From contig NZ_CP073089.1 in NCBI RefSeq assembly GCF_018137945.1, positions 3,038,001 through 3,102,000 of the forward strand: a stretch of DNA of 64,000 nt. Direction: 5' to 3'. The position numbers and the translations under genes were made by a program. Of this stretch, positions 1-8,543 are shown one piece after another. The stretch comes from Brevibacterium sp. W7.2 (lineage in GTDB: Bacteria; Actinomycetota; Actinomycetes; Actinomycetales; Brevibacteriaceae). How positions within the stretch are numbered: position 1 is the first letter of the stretch; the number at the start of each line of letters is the position of its first letter. The notes beneath the pieces are model-generated. The model worked only from the letters and a program-made list of their open reading frames with translations, had not been told where the DNA came from and made no database searches.

Positions 1-1
1 T

Positions 2-244
2 GCGGCGTCGAAGTCGAAAGCCGCCGGGAACCCGAATGCCGCGTGGACGGTGACGCCCTCGCAGGCGGCGATGGCGAAGGCATTCGGCCTGCCCGACGTC
101 GCGACGGTGACGCTGACCCGGACGAAGGCGGGGCTCGTCACCTCGGCGAAGGCGACCTCGACGAAGGGGGCGACCGCGACCCGCTCCGGCGCCGAGCTGC
201 GCAGTGCGCTCAAGCTGAAGTCCGCATCGTTCACCATGGGGTGA
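2..244 (+). CDS. SpoIID/LytB-type protein, C-terminal fragment
   Basis: The frame is open from the first bases of the window to a TGA at 242-244, so only the last 80 residues or so are visible and the start lies upstream. The visible part has the pattern AxAFGLPDVATVTLTRTKAG, a Thr-rich strand, then SGAELRSALKLKSASF. This matches the end of SpoIID/LytB-domain proteins, where SGxxLRxxLGLxSxWF is usual; here the final W is S. Family members act outside the membrane in cell-wall or sporulation-related processes, and in non-sporulating actinobacteria the role is unclear. The assignment rests on this short tail only. Confidence 0.6.
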   Translation, partial: AASKSKAAGNPNAAWTVTPSQAAMAKAFGLPDVATVTLTRTKAGLVTSAKATSTKGATATRSGAELRSALKLKSASFTMG

Positions 245-362
245 GCGGCGGGGTTCAGCACTGCCGGCGCTTGGCGTCCGGCGGAGACCGCTCCGGAGCG
301 CCCACGCTCCCGAGCGGCTGAGCTTCGCGAGCTGCGGCGCGCGCAGGGACGGCCCGGCCGGC

Positions 363-411
363 GGCTACCGGCTACCGGCTACCGGCTACCGGCTACCGGC
401 TACCGGCTACC
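363..411. repeat. 7-bp tandem repeat, seven copies
   Basis: Seven perfect head-to-tail copies of GGCTACC lie in the 334-base gap between the SpoIID-type gene and the IS element. I see no gene in this gap (245-578). A perfect array of this kind can change length by slippage. Confidence 0.95.
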
Positions 412-578
412 GAGCGAACGCTAGTGTGCACGCCACCCTGCGGGCCAAAAGTGAAAATGCAGGCGACTAGTCGTGGGGCAATTTTACTTTTGCCCGACAT
501 CTGCCCCGTGTCGCGCCTGCGCCGTGCCGATCGCAGCGTGTCGCCGCACCGACGCCGTGTGCCTCTGCAACGATGCCC

Positions 579-606
579 GGGTTATAGGCCAAAAAGTGTG
601 TCCGTG
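579..606 (+). repeat. IS left inverted repeat
   Basis: 28 bp, perfectly complementary to 1845-1872. The copy of the target duplication on this side is 571-578. Confidence 0.95.
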
Positions 607-677
607 ATCGTCCCGGATCCCAGCCACACCAAGGACAATCACCTGATTGCTTAGCTCTGATCGCTTAGCATTCGTAG

Positions 678-1835
678 GGTGCTTGCAATCGACCGAAATG
701 TCAGATCTGTCAGACAACGCTGAAGAAGAACGGCACGACCAAGGCCGGAACCACCCGGTACAGGTGTCCCGCCTGCGGAGCCTCCAGCAGCGCCAAACGC
801 CGAGGATCGACACAACGATTCGAACTGCGCGCCTTCCTCGACTGGCTCCTGGGACCAGCACCACAACCAGCCCACACACCACTGGGCAGCCCCCGAACGT
901 TCCGGCGCCGCACATCCTGGTGCTGGACGATCCACCCAACAGTGTCCCCGACCTCTGAAATCCATGATCAGATCATGCTCGATGGCACCTACACCAACGG
1001 GTGGTGCGTCCTCATCGCCTACACCGGCACTCACGTCATCGACTGGCAATGGTGCGACCACGAAAAGACCGCGTCCTGGACGGCACTCATCTCAACCATC
1101 CCTGCACCCCGCTACGCCATCGTCGATGGCAACGGGCCGTTGACAACGACGATCGAGAGACTCTGGCCACAGACACGAATCCAACGCTGTTACTTCCATA
1201 TCCAGCACGCCTGTAACACGCATTTGACGAGGACGCCGACCCTGCCGGCGAACAAGGAACTTCAAGCGATCTACCGGGCCCTGTCGAAAGTCCAGACGTG
1301 GGATCAGGCTGCAGCGTGGCTGGCCGAGTTCGCGACATGGGAAGCGAAATGGGACCGTATGCTCAAACAGCGAACCTATGCCCGCTCCAGCACGAGCAGA
1401 CCCGCCCACGTCAGGCCCGGGCAGACATGGTGGTACACGCATCTGCGCACGCGCCGGGCCCACGGGTTCCTGGCCAAACTCATCGCGAAGAACCATCTGT
1501 TCACCTGGCTCGAGGCCGCCGACGAAGGGGTCGTGATCGCGAAGACGACGAACGCGTTAGAAGGCGGTATCAACGCTGGCATCAAGCATCTCAAACGTCA
1601 CCACCGCGGACTGTCTGAAGACCACGGACGACGAGCCGTGGATTGGTACTTATGGGACCGAACACAGGCCCACAGTGACCCGTGGACTCTGGCGAAGTCG
1701 CAACTGAAAACGCTAGCGACAACGCCTCTGAAGGAGCCGGTCGCCGAGCCTGTAGGTCCCGCCGTCTATGACACGGGGTTCTCGTGGGAAGACGGGATCG
1801 GTATCCAGTCAGGATGGGGCGGACGACGTCGGTGA
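678..1835 (+). CDS. IS1249-group DDE transposase, start codon unclear
   Basis: The frame is open from 678, just after in-frame TAG stops at 666 and 675, to TGA at 1833-1835: about 385 codons, the usual size for this group. It encodes a zinc ribbon (CQIC near codon 9, CPAC about 20 residues later), then the catalytic core with Asp in LDGTY (981-983), Asp in VDGNG (1125-1127) and Glu in NALEGG (1560-1562). No ATG, GTG or TTG is in frame before the zinc ribbon; the first in-frame one is GTG at 942, which would remove it. A GTG at 679 in another frame would need a -1 shift near 691-694. Either a non-standard start is used or a small indel has damaged the start, so activity is uncertain. Confidence 0.8.
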   Translation, partial: GACNRPKCQICQTTLKKNGTTKAGTTRYRCPACGASSSAKRRGSTQRFELRAFLDWLLGPAPQPAHTPLGSPRTFRRRTSWCWTIHPTVSPTSEIHDQIMLDGTYTNGWCVLIAYTGTHVIDWQWCDHEKTASWTALISTIPAPRYAIVDGNGPLTTTIERLWPQTRIQRCYFHIQHACNTHLTRTPTLPANKELQAIYRALSKVQTWDQAAAWLAEFATWEAKWDRMLKQRTYARSSTSRPAHVRPGQTWWYTHLRTRRAHGFLAKLIAKNHLFTWLEAADEGVVIAKTTNALEGGINAGIKHLKRHHRGLSEDHGRRAVDWYLWDRTQAHSDPWTLAKSQLKTLATTPLKEPVAEPVGPAVYDTGFSWEDGIGIQSGWGGRRR

Positions 1836-1844
1836 CACACCCGG

Positions 1845-1872
1845 CACGGACACACTTTTTGGCCTATAACCC
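1845..1872 (-). repeat. IS right inverted repeat
   Basis: 28 bp, perfect complement of 579-606. It is followed by the second copy of the 8-bp target duplication at 1873-1880. Confidence 0.95.
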
Positions 1873-1908
1873 CGATGCCCCGTGTCGCGCGGGCACCCCG
1901 GCACGCAG

Positions 1909-1944
1909 AAGCCCCTCACCCGAATCTTCCCAGGTGAGGGGCTT
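1909..1944 (-). terminator. Terminator hairpin after tRNA-Ser
   Basis: A perfect 12-bp stem (1909-1920 with 1933-1944) around a 12-nt loop begins 9 bases after the CCA end of the minus-strand tRNA. No long U tract follows, as is common in high-GC actinobacteria. Confidence 0.75.
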
Positions 1945-1952
1945 GCGCTTGC

Positions 1953-2040
1953 TGGCGGAGGATAGGGGATTCGAACCCCTGAGGGCGTTAACCCAACCCG
2001 CGTTCCAGGCGAGCGCCATAGGCCACTAGGCGAATCCTCC
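1953..2040 (-). tRNA. tRNA-Ser (anticodon GGA)
   Basis: Reading down from 2040, a 7-bp acceptor stem (GGAGGAT/ATCCTCC), D arm, 5-bp anticodon stem with loop CTGGAAC, a long class II variable arm and a T arm with TTCGAAT all form. The anticodon GGA reads UCC and UCU. The long variable arm and the discriminator G fit serine. CCA is encoded at 1953-1955. Confidence 0.97.
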
Positions 2041-2101
2041 GCGGATCAGCTTATCGGAGTCGTGACCGCAATGCGAAATCGCAGAGGCCCAGTGTGAACC
2101 A

Positions 2102-3031
2102 TCACACGACCCGCAGGTGAACAGGCCGATCGCCCCCATCAGCCGCGGTTGCGAGCGCCCGTTCATGCTCGGCGACGACCTCGGCGCGCTTCTTCTCGAT
2201 GCTGCCGTCCCTGATCCACCCGTGCAGCGTCTCCAGCCGCGCCCGGGTCACGGAGTCGACCGGCAGATACACCGACAGCGTCAGCCGCTGGTTCTCCTGC
2301 GCGATGAGCGTGGCCATCGTGAGGTTGAGGGTGCCGACGTAGGGGTTCTCGACGACCTTCGTCCGGCCCGGCGTCCGCCCGACATTGCCCGAATCCCACA
2401 GCGCTCGGAAGTCGGGGTACCGGCTCAGCCGCTCGAGCAGGGGACCCCACTCGGGGTCCTCGAGCGACTCGGCGTACGCCGCCCTCATCTTCGCGACGAG
2501 CAGCCGTTTGTGCTCGTCGATCGGCTGGAAGATCGAGGCCCACTCGGGGTTTTCGTACGCCTGGATGACGCAGTTGCGGTCGGCGGGGGCCACCTCGGCG
2601 AGATCGGTCGTGAGATACCGTTCGACCTCGTTGTACGCGCGGATCGTGTACGTCGGATCGGTGACCATCGCCGGCAGCGGCAGCACCTCGTCGAGCATCA
2701 TCCGCAGCTGCTCGCCGACCTCCGAATCGCCGGGATTCGTCGCCCGATCCGGGTATCCGCCGAGGAGGAAGAGATGCGCGCGCTCCTCACGGTCGAGCAG
2801 CAGCGCCTCGGCGATCGCCTCGAGCACCGACTCGGAGGGGTGGACCTCCCTCCCCTGCTCGAGCCACGTGTACCAACTCGTGCCGATGTTCGCGAGCACC
2901 GCGACCTCTTCGCGCCGCAGACCCGGCACCCGCCGCCTCGTCCCCTTCGCCAGCCCGACATCGCAGGGCCGCACCCGATCGCGCCGCGACCGCAGGAACC
3001 GCCCCAGCTCACTTGTCCTCTCCTGTGCCAT
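2102..3031 (-). CDS. XRE-family regulator with MmyB-like ligand domain
   Basis: A 309-residue regulator. Residues about 8-75 form a helix-turn-helix: RVPGLRREEVAVLANIGTSW, then the YxWLEQGR motif typical of the MmyB-like group. The C-terminal two thirds resemble the MmyB-like domain, a PAS-like fold thought to bind small hydrophobic ligands (PALPAMVTDPTYTIRAYN, then FRALWDSGNV). The frame stays open upstream, but ATG at 3031 was chosen because it starts directly before the conserved region and because earlier starts would run into the divergent exporter gene. It is divergent from that MFS gene with 101 bp between them, so it probably controls the exporter, usually as a repressor in such pairs. 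That role is inferred from position. Confidence 0.85.
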   Translation of the reverse strand: MAQERTSELGRFLRSRRDRVRPCDVGLAKGTRRRVPGLRREEVAVLANIGTSWYTWLEQGREVHPSESVLEAIAEALLLDREERAHLFLLGGYPDRATNPGDSEVGEQLRMMLDEVLPLPAMVTDPTYTIRAYNEVERYLTTDLAEVAPADRNCVIQAYENPEWASIFQPIDEHKRLLVAKMRAAYAESLEDPEWGPLLERLSRYPDFRALWDSGNVGRTPGRTKVVENPYVGTLNLTMATLIAQENQRLTLSVYLPVDSVTRARLETLHGWIRDGSIEKKRAEVVAEHERALATAADGGDRPVHLRVV

Positions 3032-3132
3032 GCCCTCATTCTCCGCCCACTCCCCCGCCCGCATCCAGGTGGCGCGACCACCACCATGACCACGCCCTCC
3101 CACCTTGGTCACCGCGACCGAACAATGGGAGC

Positions 3133-4650
3133 ATGAGAATCTCTCCCGGTGCCGCCACGGCAGAATCGAGTGCTCCCGTCCACAACGACAACCCCGCCGA
3201 GGCGACCGCCCCGACCGCATCGTCGACGCAGCCGCCATCGCGCCCCCAACCGACCGCGACCTCGGAGTCCGAGGCGACTCTGTGGCCGCTGCACGTCGGC
3301 GCGTTCCTCGCGACCTACATGTTCTCCGTCTCGAACATCGCGATCCCCGCCGTCAAGGCCGACCTCGGCGCCGGTGACTCCGCCTCCGCCCTCGTCGTCG
3401 GCCTGTTCTCCGCATCGTTCGCCGCGGGGCTCATCCTCAGCGGCCGCATCGGCGACCGCTTCGGCCGGCGTCGCCTCTTCACGATCGGCACCGCCGCCCT
3501 CGTCATCGTCTCCCTCGCCGTGGGTCTCGCTCCGACGACCGGTGCTCTCCTCGTCGCCCGCACCGGGCAGGGTCTGGCCGCGGCCTTGATGATGCCGCAG
3601 ATCCTCGCAAGCATCCAGCACGCCCTCGCAGGTGCGGCGCGGCTGCGGGCGATCAGCCTCTTCGGGGCATTCTCAGGGGTCGGCACCGTCAGCGGTCAGG
3701 TCATCGGCGGCGGCCTCATCTCCCTCTTCGGTGCGGCGTGGGGCTGGCGCGCGGCATTCCTCAGCTGCGCCGTCGTCGCCCTCGCCGCGTTCCTCGGCTC
3801 TCTGAGGCTCACCGAGTCCCGGACTCCTCATCCGGTGCCGCTCGACCTCCGCGGCGCGGGACTGCTCGGCATCGGCATGCTCTGCCTCGTCATCGGCCTC
3901 GCCCTGGGACCGGTGACCGGCTGGCTGCCGCTGCCCGTGATCCTCCTCGTCACGGCCGTCCTCGCCCTCGGCGCCTTCGTCGCCTGGCAGGCCCGCGCCG
4001 AGGCGACCGACCGCCATCCGCTCATCCCTCCGCAGGTCGTGCGCATGCCGGCGGCATGGGTCGGCATGGTCATGTCGTTCGTCTTCTTCGGCGGGTTCGG
4101 CACCTTCATGTACAACTTCGCGCAGACGAGCCAGACCGGTCACCACGACCCCGCCTACATCTCCGGGCTCACCCTGGGCCTCTTCGCCGCGGCCTTCCTC
4201 CTCACCTCGCTCGCCGTCCCCCGCGTCGTCCGGCGGCTCACCGGCCCGGGCACGATGCTGCTCGGCACGCTGCTCCAGGTCATCGGCCTGCTCGGGGTGG
4301 CCTGGGCAGCCGCGGCCGCCGGCGAGGCCTTCAATCTGTGGATCCAGCTCCCCTCGATCTTCCTCGGCGTCGGTCAGGCGCTGCAGTTCGGTCCGCTCGT
4401 CGGCACGGTCGTCAGCGCCGTGCCCGACCGGGTGGCGGGCCTGAGCGGCGGACTCATCGCGACGATGCAGCAGGCGGGCATCGCCGTGGGTGTCGCCCTC
4501 CTCGGTGCGCTCTTCCACGCGGTGGCGGCCGGCTTCGGCTTCGACACGGCTTTCGCCGTCGCGAGCCTCGCCCAGATCGGAATGAGCGTGATCTTCGGCA
4601 TCGGCGCCCTCGTCCTGCTCCGTGAAGCGAGGCGGACGATCACAGCCTGA
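3133..4650 (+). CDS. MFS drug-type exporter (DHA2-like)
   Basis: A 505-residue membrane protein. After a poorly conserved, hydrophilic N terminus of about 55 residues come many membrane helices, with the MFS loop signature GRIGDRFGRRRLF after the second helix and the motif GxxxGPxxGG-like segment SGVGTVSGQVIGGG near the fifth. The length and repeated helices fit the 14-helix DHA2 (EmrB/QacA) group, which exports drugs or toxic compounds by proton antiport. The substrate cannot be read from the sequence. ATG at 3133 follows AATGGGAG; an upstream in-frame ATG at 3013 would overlap the divergent regulator and adds a non-conserved, Pro/His-rich stretch. The neighbouring XRE regulator is likely its controller. 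Confidence 0.87.
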   Translation: MRISPGAATAESSAPVHNDNPAEATAPTASSTQPPSRPQPTATSESEATLWPLHVGAFLATYMFSVSNIAIPAVKADLGAGDSASALVVGLFSASFAAGLILSGRIGDRFGRRRLFTIGTAALVIVSLAVGLAPTTGALLVARTGQGLAAALMMPQILASIQHALAGAARLRAISLFGAFSGVGTVSGQVIGGGLISLFGAAWGWRAAFLSCAVVALAAFLGSLRLTESRTPHPVPLDLRGAGLLGIGMLCLVIGLALGPVTGWLPLPVILLVTAVLALGAFVAWQARAEATDRHPLIPPQVVRMPAAWVGMVMSFVFFGGFGTFMYNFAQTSQTGHHDPAYISGLTLGLFAAAFLLTSLAVPRVVRRLTGPGTMLLGTLLQVIGLLGVAWAAAAAGEAFNLWIQLPSIFLGVGQALQFGPLVGTVVSAVPDRVAGLSGGLIATMQQAGIAVGVALLGALFHAVAAGFGFDTAFAVASLAQIGMSVIFGIGALVLLREARRTITA

Positions 4651-4671
4651 GCGCACCGGCTCGAAACCGCC

Positions 4672-4706
4672 GCGAGCCCGGACCGATCGTCTCGGTCCGG
4701 GCTCGC
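4672..4706. terminator. Bidirectional terminator hairpin
   Basis: A perfect 15-bp GC-rich stem (4672-4686 with 4692-4706) with a 5-nt loop lies between the convergent MFS and efflux-permease genes, so it can serve both. Confidence 0.8.
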
Positions 4707-4760
4707 AGCAGTCACCGGGCGTATGGCTCCCGTCGCCCGGCGGTTGGCTCCCGCCGCGCG

Positions 4761-5960
4761 CTACGCCCTGATGGCGTCGATGATGCGCACCCGCATCGCC
4801 ACGAGCGCGGGGACGAGTCCGGCGAGCGCCCCGATCCCGATCGACACGAGCATGCCGACGACGACTGCGGAGAACGGCACCTGCGGGGTGACCATGCCGT
4901 CGAAGAGCACCTGCCCGACGATCGGGGCCTTGAGCACGAGGACGGCGATGAGCACGCCGATCGCGCCGGCCACGGTCGTCGCGACGACGCTCTCCATCAT
5001 CACGGAGAAGAAGATCCGCCGGCTCGTCGCGCCGAAGGAGCGGCGGATGCCGATCTCCCTGATCCGCTGCTGGATCGTCACCATCGAGATGTTGATGAGC
5101 CCGAGCATGCCCATGAAGAGGATGAGGATGCTGATGGCGAGCAGGACGTTCTGCACGGGGCCGAGCGCGCCGGCGGCATCCTCGGCGAAATCGCTGCGAT
5201 AGCTGTCGATGGTGTACCCGGGGAGCTGCCGCTTGAGGTCGGAGGTGACCTGCTTGCTCAGCTGCTGCGCGACGTCCGGGGGCAGCCACATCTCGAACTC
5301 GGTGGGACGGGAGACCGTCGGTCCGAACTTCTCCGCCTGCGCGCTCAGCGCGTAGAAGGTGCCCATCTCCGCATAGCTCGGGCTGGCGACCGACCCGATG
5401 ACGGTGGCCACTCCCGCCTGATGCCCGGGCAGGTCGACGGTCGCAGGAAGCGCACCGGCGTCGAGGCCGTACTGGTCGAGGAACACCTGATCGGCGACGA
5501 TCGCCGGGGCCATGTTCTCGGCGTCGGCTGCGGTGAACCATCGTCCGTGCTCGACCCGCACCCTGTGCATGACCTCGTAGTCGGCATCGACGATGGTCAG
5601 CGTCGCGTCGATGCTGCCCGTCGGGCTCTGCAGCCGCAGGTCCGACTGCCCGGTCGCCGACACGTAGTCGATGTCGAACCGGCTCTGGGTCTTTTCGATC
5701 GCGTCGGAGATCTTCTCCGCGTCTGCCGAACTCGTCTCGCCGCTGGGGCTGATCACCGAGAACATGTACGTCGAATCACGACCGCCAGAGCGCTCGAAGT
5801 CGTCGACGAGTCCCTTCTGCATCATGTTGCCGAAGCCGACGACGAGGGTGAGGCCGCAGACGGCGACCCCGACGCCGATGAGCGACATGAGGACCCGGAC
5901 CTTGTGGACGCGCAGCTCCTGCCAGGCCTCGACGATCGAGGCGAGGAATGCTGAGATCAT
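4761..5960 (-). CDS. MacB/FtsX-type ABC permease
   Basis: A 399-residue ABC permease of the MacB/FtsX type. One membrane helix near residues 20-45 is followed by a large extracytoplasmic MacB_PCD-like domain (about 50-265) and three C-terminal helices. The segment between helices 2 and 3 has QRIREIGIRRSFGATSRRI, a hallmark of the FtsX domain. ATG at 5958-5960 overlaps the stop of the ATP-binding gene by ATGA. With the next two genes it forms an adaptor-ATPase-permease efflux operon read from 7836 down. Such MacAB-like systems export peptides, antibiotics or lipids mechanically rather than carrying substrates through the membrane; the substrate here is unknown. Confidence 0.9.
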   Translation of the reverse strand: MISAFLASIVEAWQELRVHKVRVLMSLIGVGVAVCGLTLVVGFGNMMQKGLVDDFERSGGRDSTYMFSVISPSGETSSADAEKISDAIEKTQSRFDIDYVSATGQSDLRLQSPTGSIDATLTIVDADYEVMHRVRVEHGRWFTAADAENMAPAIVADQVFLDQYGLDAGALPATVDLPGHQAGVATVIGSVASPSYAEMGTFYALSAQAEKFGPTVSRPTEFEMWLPPDVAQQLSKQVTSDLKRQLPGYTIDSYRSDFAEDAAGALGPVQNVLLAISILILFMGMLGLINISMVTIQQRIREIGIRRSFGATSRRIFFSVMMESVVATTVAGAIGVLIAVLVLKAPIVGQVLFDGMVTPQVPFSAVVVGMLVSIGIGALAGLVPALVAMRVRIIDAIRA

Positions 5961-6766
5961 CGGGCACCTCCTGCCGCCGGCGCGCCGGAGAGCGCCTGCG
6001 CCGTCGCGTCGTTGCGGATCGCCTGGAGTTCGCCCCGGTGGAGGGCGTAGCGGCGGGAGGCCATGTTCGCGATGCTGAGGTCGTGGGTGATCGTGATGAG
6101 CGCGGCACCCGACTCGCGGGTGATGCCGTCGAGGAGGCCCATGACGGTCCTGCCGGTCTCGACGTCGAGGGCGCCGGTCGGCTCATCGGCGAGGACGAGC
6201 TTGGGCCGGCGCACGAGGGCGCGGGCGATCGCAACCCGCTGCTGCTCGCCGCCGGAGAGCCGGTTCGGCTTCGCATCGATCCGGTCGCCGAGACCGAGCC
6301 GCTCGAGCATCTCGGAAGCGATCCTCCGCCGGTTCCGGAATTCGCTGCCGGTGCCGTACATGAGCGGCGCCTCGACGTTCTCGACGGCGGTGCGGCCGGG
6401 CAGAAGGTTGAACTGCTGGAAGACGAAGCCGATGTCCCGGCCTCTCATCTTCGCCGCGCGATTGCGGGGAATCGACTGCACCGGCTCCCCGTTGAAGTCC
6501 ATCTCCCCTGCCGTCGGCAGGTCGAGGAGGCCGAGGATGTTGAGCAGCGTCGATTTGCCGGTGCCCGAACGCCCGACGATGCCGATGTGCTCACCCGGCC
6601 GGACGTCGAGGTTGATGTCGGAGAGGATCGTCAGCAGCGTGCCCTCACCGATGGGCACGGTGCGCGCGACGTGGCGCAGCGAGAGCAGGGGCGCCGAGGC
6701 GGCCGTGGACTCCTCTGTCATTGGTGCGGTTCCGGGCGGGGCGGGGATGTCTGGCGTCGCCCCCAT
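5957..6766 (-). CDS. MacB-type ABC ATP-binding protein
   Basis: A 269-residue ATPase with Walker A GRSGTGKST (about 83-91), a Q-loop in FVFQQFNLLPGRTAVENV, ABC signature LSGGEQQR, Walker B LVLADEPTGALD and H-loop ITHD. The FQxFNLLP and EPTGALD forms are those of the LolD/MacB/FtsE group, which pairs with FtsX-type permeases. The start at 6766 overlaps the stop of the adaptor gene by one base (TGATG), and its own stop overlaps the permease start. An internal ATG (MTEEST) about 15 codons in is also possible. Confidence 0.93.
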   Translation of the reverse strand: MGATPDIPAPPGTAPMTEESTAASAPLLSLRHVARTVPIGEGTLLTILSDINLDVRPGEHIGIVGRSGTGKSTLLNILGLLDLPTAGEMDFNGEPVQSIPRNRAAKMRGRDIGFVFQQFNLLPGRTAVENVEAPLMYGTGSEFRNRRRIASEMLERLGLGDRIDAKPNRLSGGEQQRVAIARALVRRPKLVLADEPTGALDVETGRTVMGLLDGITRESGAALITITHDLSIANMASRRYALHRGELQAIRNDATAQALSGAPAAGGAR

Positions 6767-7836
6767 CAGAAGTCGAACTCTTCGCCGCCGGACATGTCGT
6801 CCTCGTCCTCGGGTTCGGCGCCGGGAACGAACTCCTCGATCTCCTCACCCTCCTCGAGACCGGACTTGACCTCGACCATCGCGCCGTCGTTGAGACCGAG
6901 CTCGACCGGACGCTCCTCCTGGCTGCCGTCCTCGCCGACGACCCAGACCGTGCCGGAGTCGGTGACTCCGCGCACCGCGGTGACGGGGACGACGAGGACG
7001 TCGTCGGCACTGCCCGCCTCGACGGTCATCGTCAGGGCGAGTCCGTTGTAGACCGTCTGCTTGTCCGGGATGCCGCAGATGAGCTTCGGCCCGTCTCCGG
7101 AACCGGCGGCTCCTGCCCCGCCGTCCTCGGGCATGGTGCCGTCCTCGGCACCGGCGTCCTCGGGCTTCGGGGCGCTCTTGACCGAGGACCCCTGGTCGAG
7201 GCGCAGGGCCGTGCAGTCGAAGGGTTCGGGCCCGTCGGTGATGGCGATCGATGCGGTCTCCGGGAGCTTCGGCACCCGGTAGAGGTCGACGGCGGGGATG
7301 TCGGCCTGGGCGGTGAAGGAGTCCTTGAGCAGCTGCGTGACCTCGGTGTCGGCGGTCACGGTGTCGTTCTTCTCGACCGCGAAGTCGCCGACGGTGCCGT
7401 CGTCGGGAGCGACGACCGTGTGATAGCTCGGCTTGGGCGCCGGGGCCGCGGGAGCCTCCTGCCCGTCGCCTGCGCCGTCGGCAGCGTCACCGGCGGCCGC
7501 CTCGGCGGGCTGACCTTCGCTTCTCACCTGGAACAGCTGGGCGCCCTTGAGCACCTCGTCGCCGGGTTTGACGAAGAAGTGGTTGACGGTGCCCTCACGT
7601 CCGGCCTTGACCGCGGTCGGCTTGTCGACGGCGATGGAGCCCTTGAGCTCGAGGGTGTTGGCGATCGATCCGCGTTCGGCGAAGACCGAGGAGCCGACCG
7701 GCTCACCCGTCGCCGAGGCGGCGTCGAAGCCGTCCTCGGGCGCCGGTTTGAAGGCGATCCAGGCGAGGATCGCGGCGATGACGACGAGGACGAAGAGGAA
7801 GGCGCTGGGCAGGATGACGCGGCGGAAGATCTGCAT
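6766..7836 (-). CDS. Membrane-fusion (MacA/HlyD-like) adaptor protein
   Basis: A 356-residue protein with one N-terminal membrane helix (about 8-29). It then has a barrel-sandwich pattern split in two: KAGREGTVNHFFVKPGDEVLKG, and HTVVAPDDGTVGDFAVEKND after an Ala/Pro-rich insert. The C-terminal part (VPVTAVRGVTDSGTVWVV) resembles the final domain of periplasmic adaptors. An acidic, low-complexity stretch near 230-255 and an acidic tail are not typical. In Gram-positive bacteria such adaptors link a MacB-like pump to the cell wall space. It is the first gene of the three-gene efflux operon. The 281 bp upstream (7837-8117) hold no gene but do hold the ECF-type promoter of the next operon. Confidence 0.85.
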   Translation of the reverse strand: MQIFRRVILPSAFLFVLVVIAAILAWIAFKPAPEDGFDAASATGEPVGSSVFAERGSIANTLELKGSIAVDKPTAVKAGREGTVNHFFVKPGDEVLKGAQLFQVRSEGQPAEAAAGDAADGAGDGQEAPAAPAPKPSYHTVVAPDDGTVGDFAVEKNDTVTADTEVTQLLKDSFTAQADIPAVDLYRVPKLPETASIAITDGPEPFDCTALRLDQGSSVKSAPKPEDAGAEDGTMPEDGGAGAAGSGDGPKLICGIPDKQTVYNGLALTMTVEAGSADDVLVVPVTAVRGVTDSGTVWVVGEDGSQEERPVELGLNDGAMVEVKSGLEEGEEIEEFVPGAEPEDEDDMSGGEEFDF

Positions 7837-8028
7837 GGTTCCTTAGACGGCGGGGATCGGGGACGGGGATCGACGGGAGGGACACTCCACCCTACGCAGA
7901 GGTCACACCATCTGCAGTTGCGGCGGGGTCACGAGGTGATAACACTGTGGTCTCGGCCGGTGACGTCGCCCACACGCGCAGAGGAGACACCTCGCCGGAA
8001 AAGTTTCTCGAAGTTTTCCTCGCCACCC

Positions 8029-8055
8029 TGTCGATCCGCTCTAGGCTTGTTCGAC
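8029..8055 (+). promoter_or_regulatory. Putative ECF42 promoter
   Basis: TGTCGA at 8029-8034 and CGAC at 8052-8055 are separated by 17 bp and lie 63 bp upstream of the DGPF gene. As I recall, published work on ECF42 sigma factors reports TGTCGA as the -35 and CGA-type bases as the -10. The match suggests the sigma factor drives its own operon. Confidence 0.6.
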
Positions 8056-8117
8056 GTAGTGCATGAGAGGGTCTCGACCGGGACTCTCCGAGGTTCATCT
8101 GACTGCTAGGAGTCATC

Positions 8118-8543
8118 ATGAAGTACATGCTCATCATGCGGGCCGTCGACCAGGCCGCCGTCGACGCCTTCGAACAGGCCGATTTCAACGAGGTCATCGC
8201 CGCCATGGGACGGTACAACGAATCGATGATCGAGGCCGGTGTCCTCGCCGACGGCGCCGGGCTCACCGACGCCTCGGAGGGCGCGGTCGTCGACTTCAGC
8301 GAGGACGATCCCGTCGTCACCGACGGGCCCTACGGGGAGCTGCGTGAGCTCTTCAACGGATTCTGGATGGTCGAGGTCTCCTCGCAGGAGGAGGCCGTCG
8401 AATGGGCCAAGCGCGCACCGTTGAGCGCCGGCTCCCAGATCGAGGTCCGCCGCGTCACCGGGCCCGATGACTTCCCTCAGGACAACGAATGGGTGCAGAA
8501 GGAACAGGAGTGGATCGCCGAGGGCCGGCTCGCCGGGAACTGA
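8118..8543 (+). CDS. YCII/DGPF-domain protein
   Basis: A 141-residue single-domain protein of the YCII-related family. It starts MKYMLIMRA, has the DGPF-type motif in its DGPY form (VTDGPYGELRELFNGFW) and ends with the usual WxxxAP segment. Such ferredoxin-like-fold proteins are suspected enzymes, but no reaction is firmly known for this subgroup. ATG at 8118 follows AGGAG by 6 bases. Its stop overlaps the start of the sigma-factor gene (TGATG at 8541-8545), so the two are translationally coupled. DGPF genes are the characteristic partners and targets of ECF42 sigma factors, which matches this arrangement. Confidence 0.9.
   Translation: MKYMLIMRAVDQAAVDAFEQADFNEVIAAMGRYNESMIEAGVLADGAGLTDASEGAVVDFSEDDPVVTDGPYGELRELFNGFWMVEVSSQEEAVEWAKRAPLSAGSQIEVRRVTGPDDFPQDNEWVQKEQEWIAEGRLAGN

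Larger units (their letters stand above)
579..1872 (+). mobile_element. IS1249-group (IS256 family) insertion sequence, 1294 bp
   Basis: Perfect 28-bp terminal inverted repeats lie at 579-606 and 1845-1872, beginning GGGTTATAGGCCAAAAAGTG. The element is flanked by an exact 8-bp direct repeat, CGATGCCC, at 571-578 and 1873-1880, which is the target duplication size expected for IS256-type elements. It holds one DDE transposase with an N-terminal zinc ribbon. Perfect ends and an intact duplication point to a recent insertion. The site is 80 bp from the 3' end of a tRNA-Ser gene and just outside the tRNA terminator. Confidence 0.93.

Noticed and set aside
43..321. 92-codon frame at the left edge
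   Set aside because: It overlaps the SpoIID-type frame in another phase and consists of Arg/Gly/Asp-rich shadow sequence.
1881..2101. Phage or island attachment site at tRNA-Ser
   Set aside because: No integrase gene and no duplicated tRNA end is seen; the nearby IS has its own ends and duplication.
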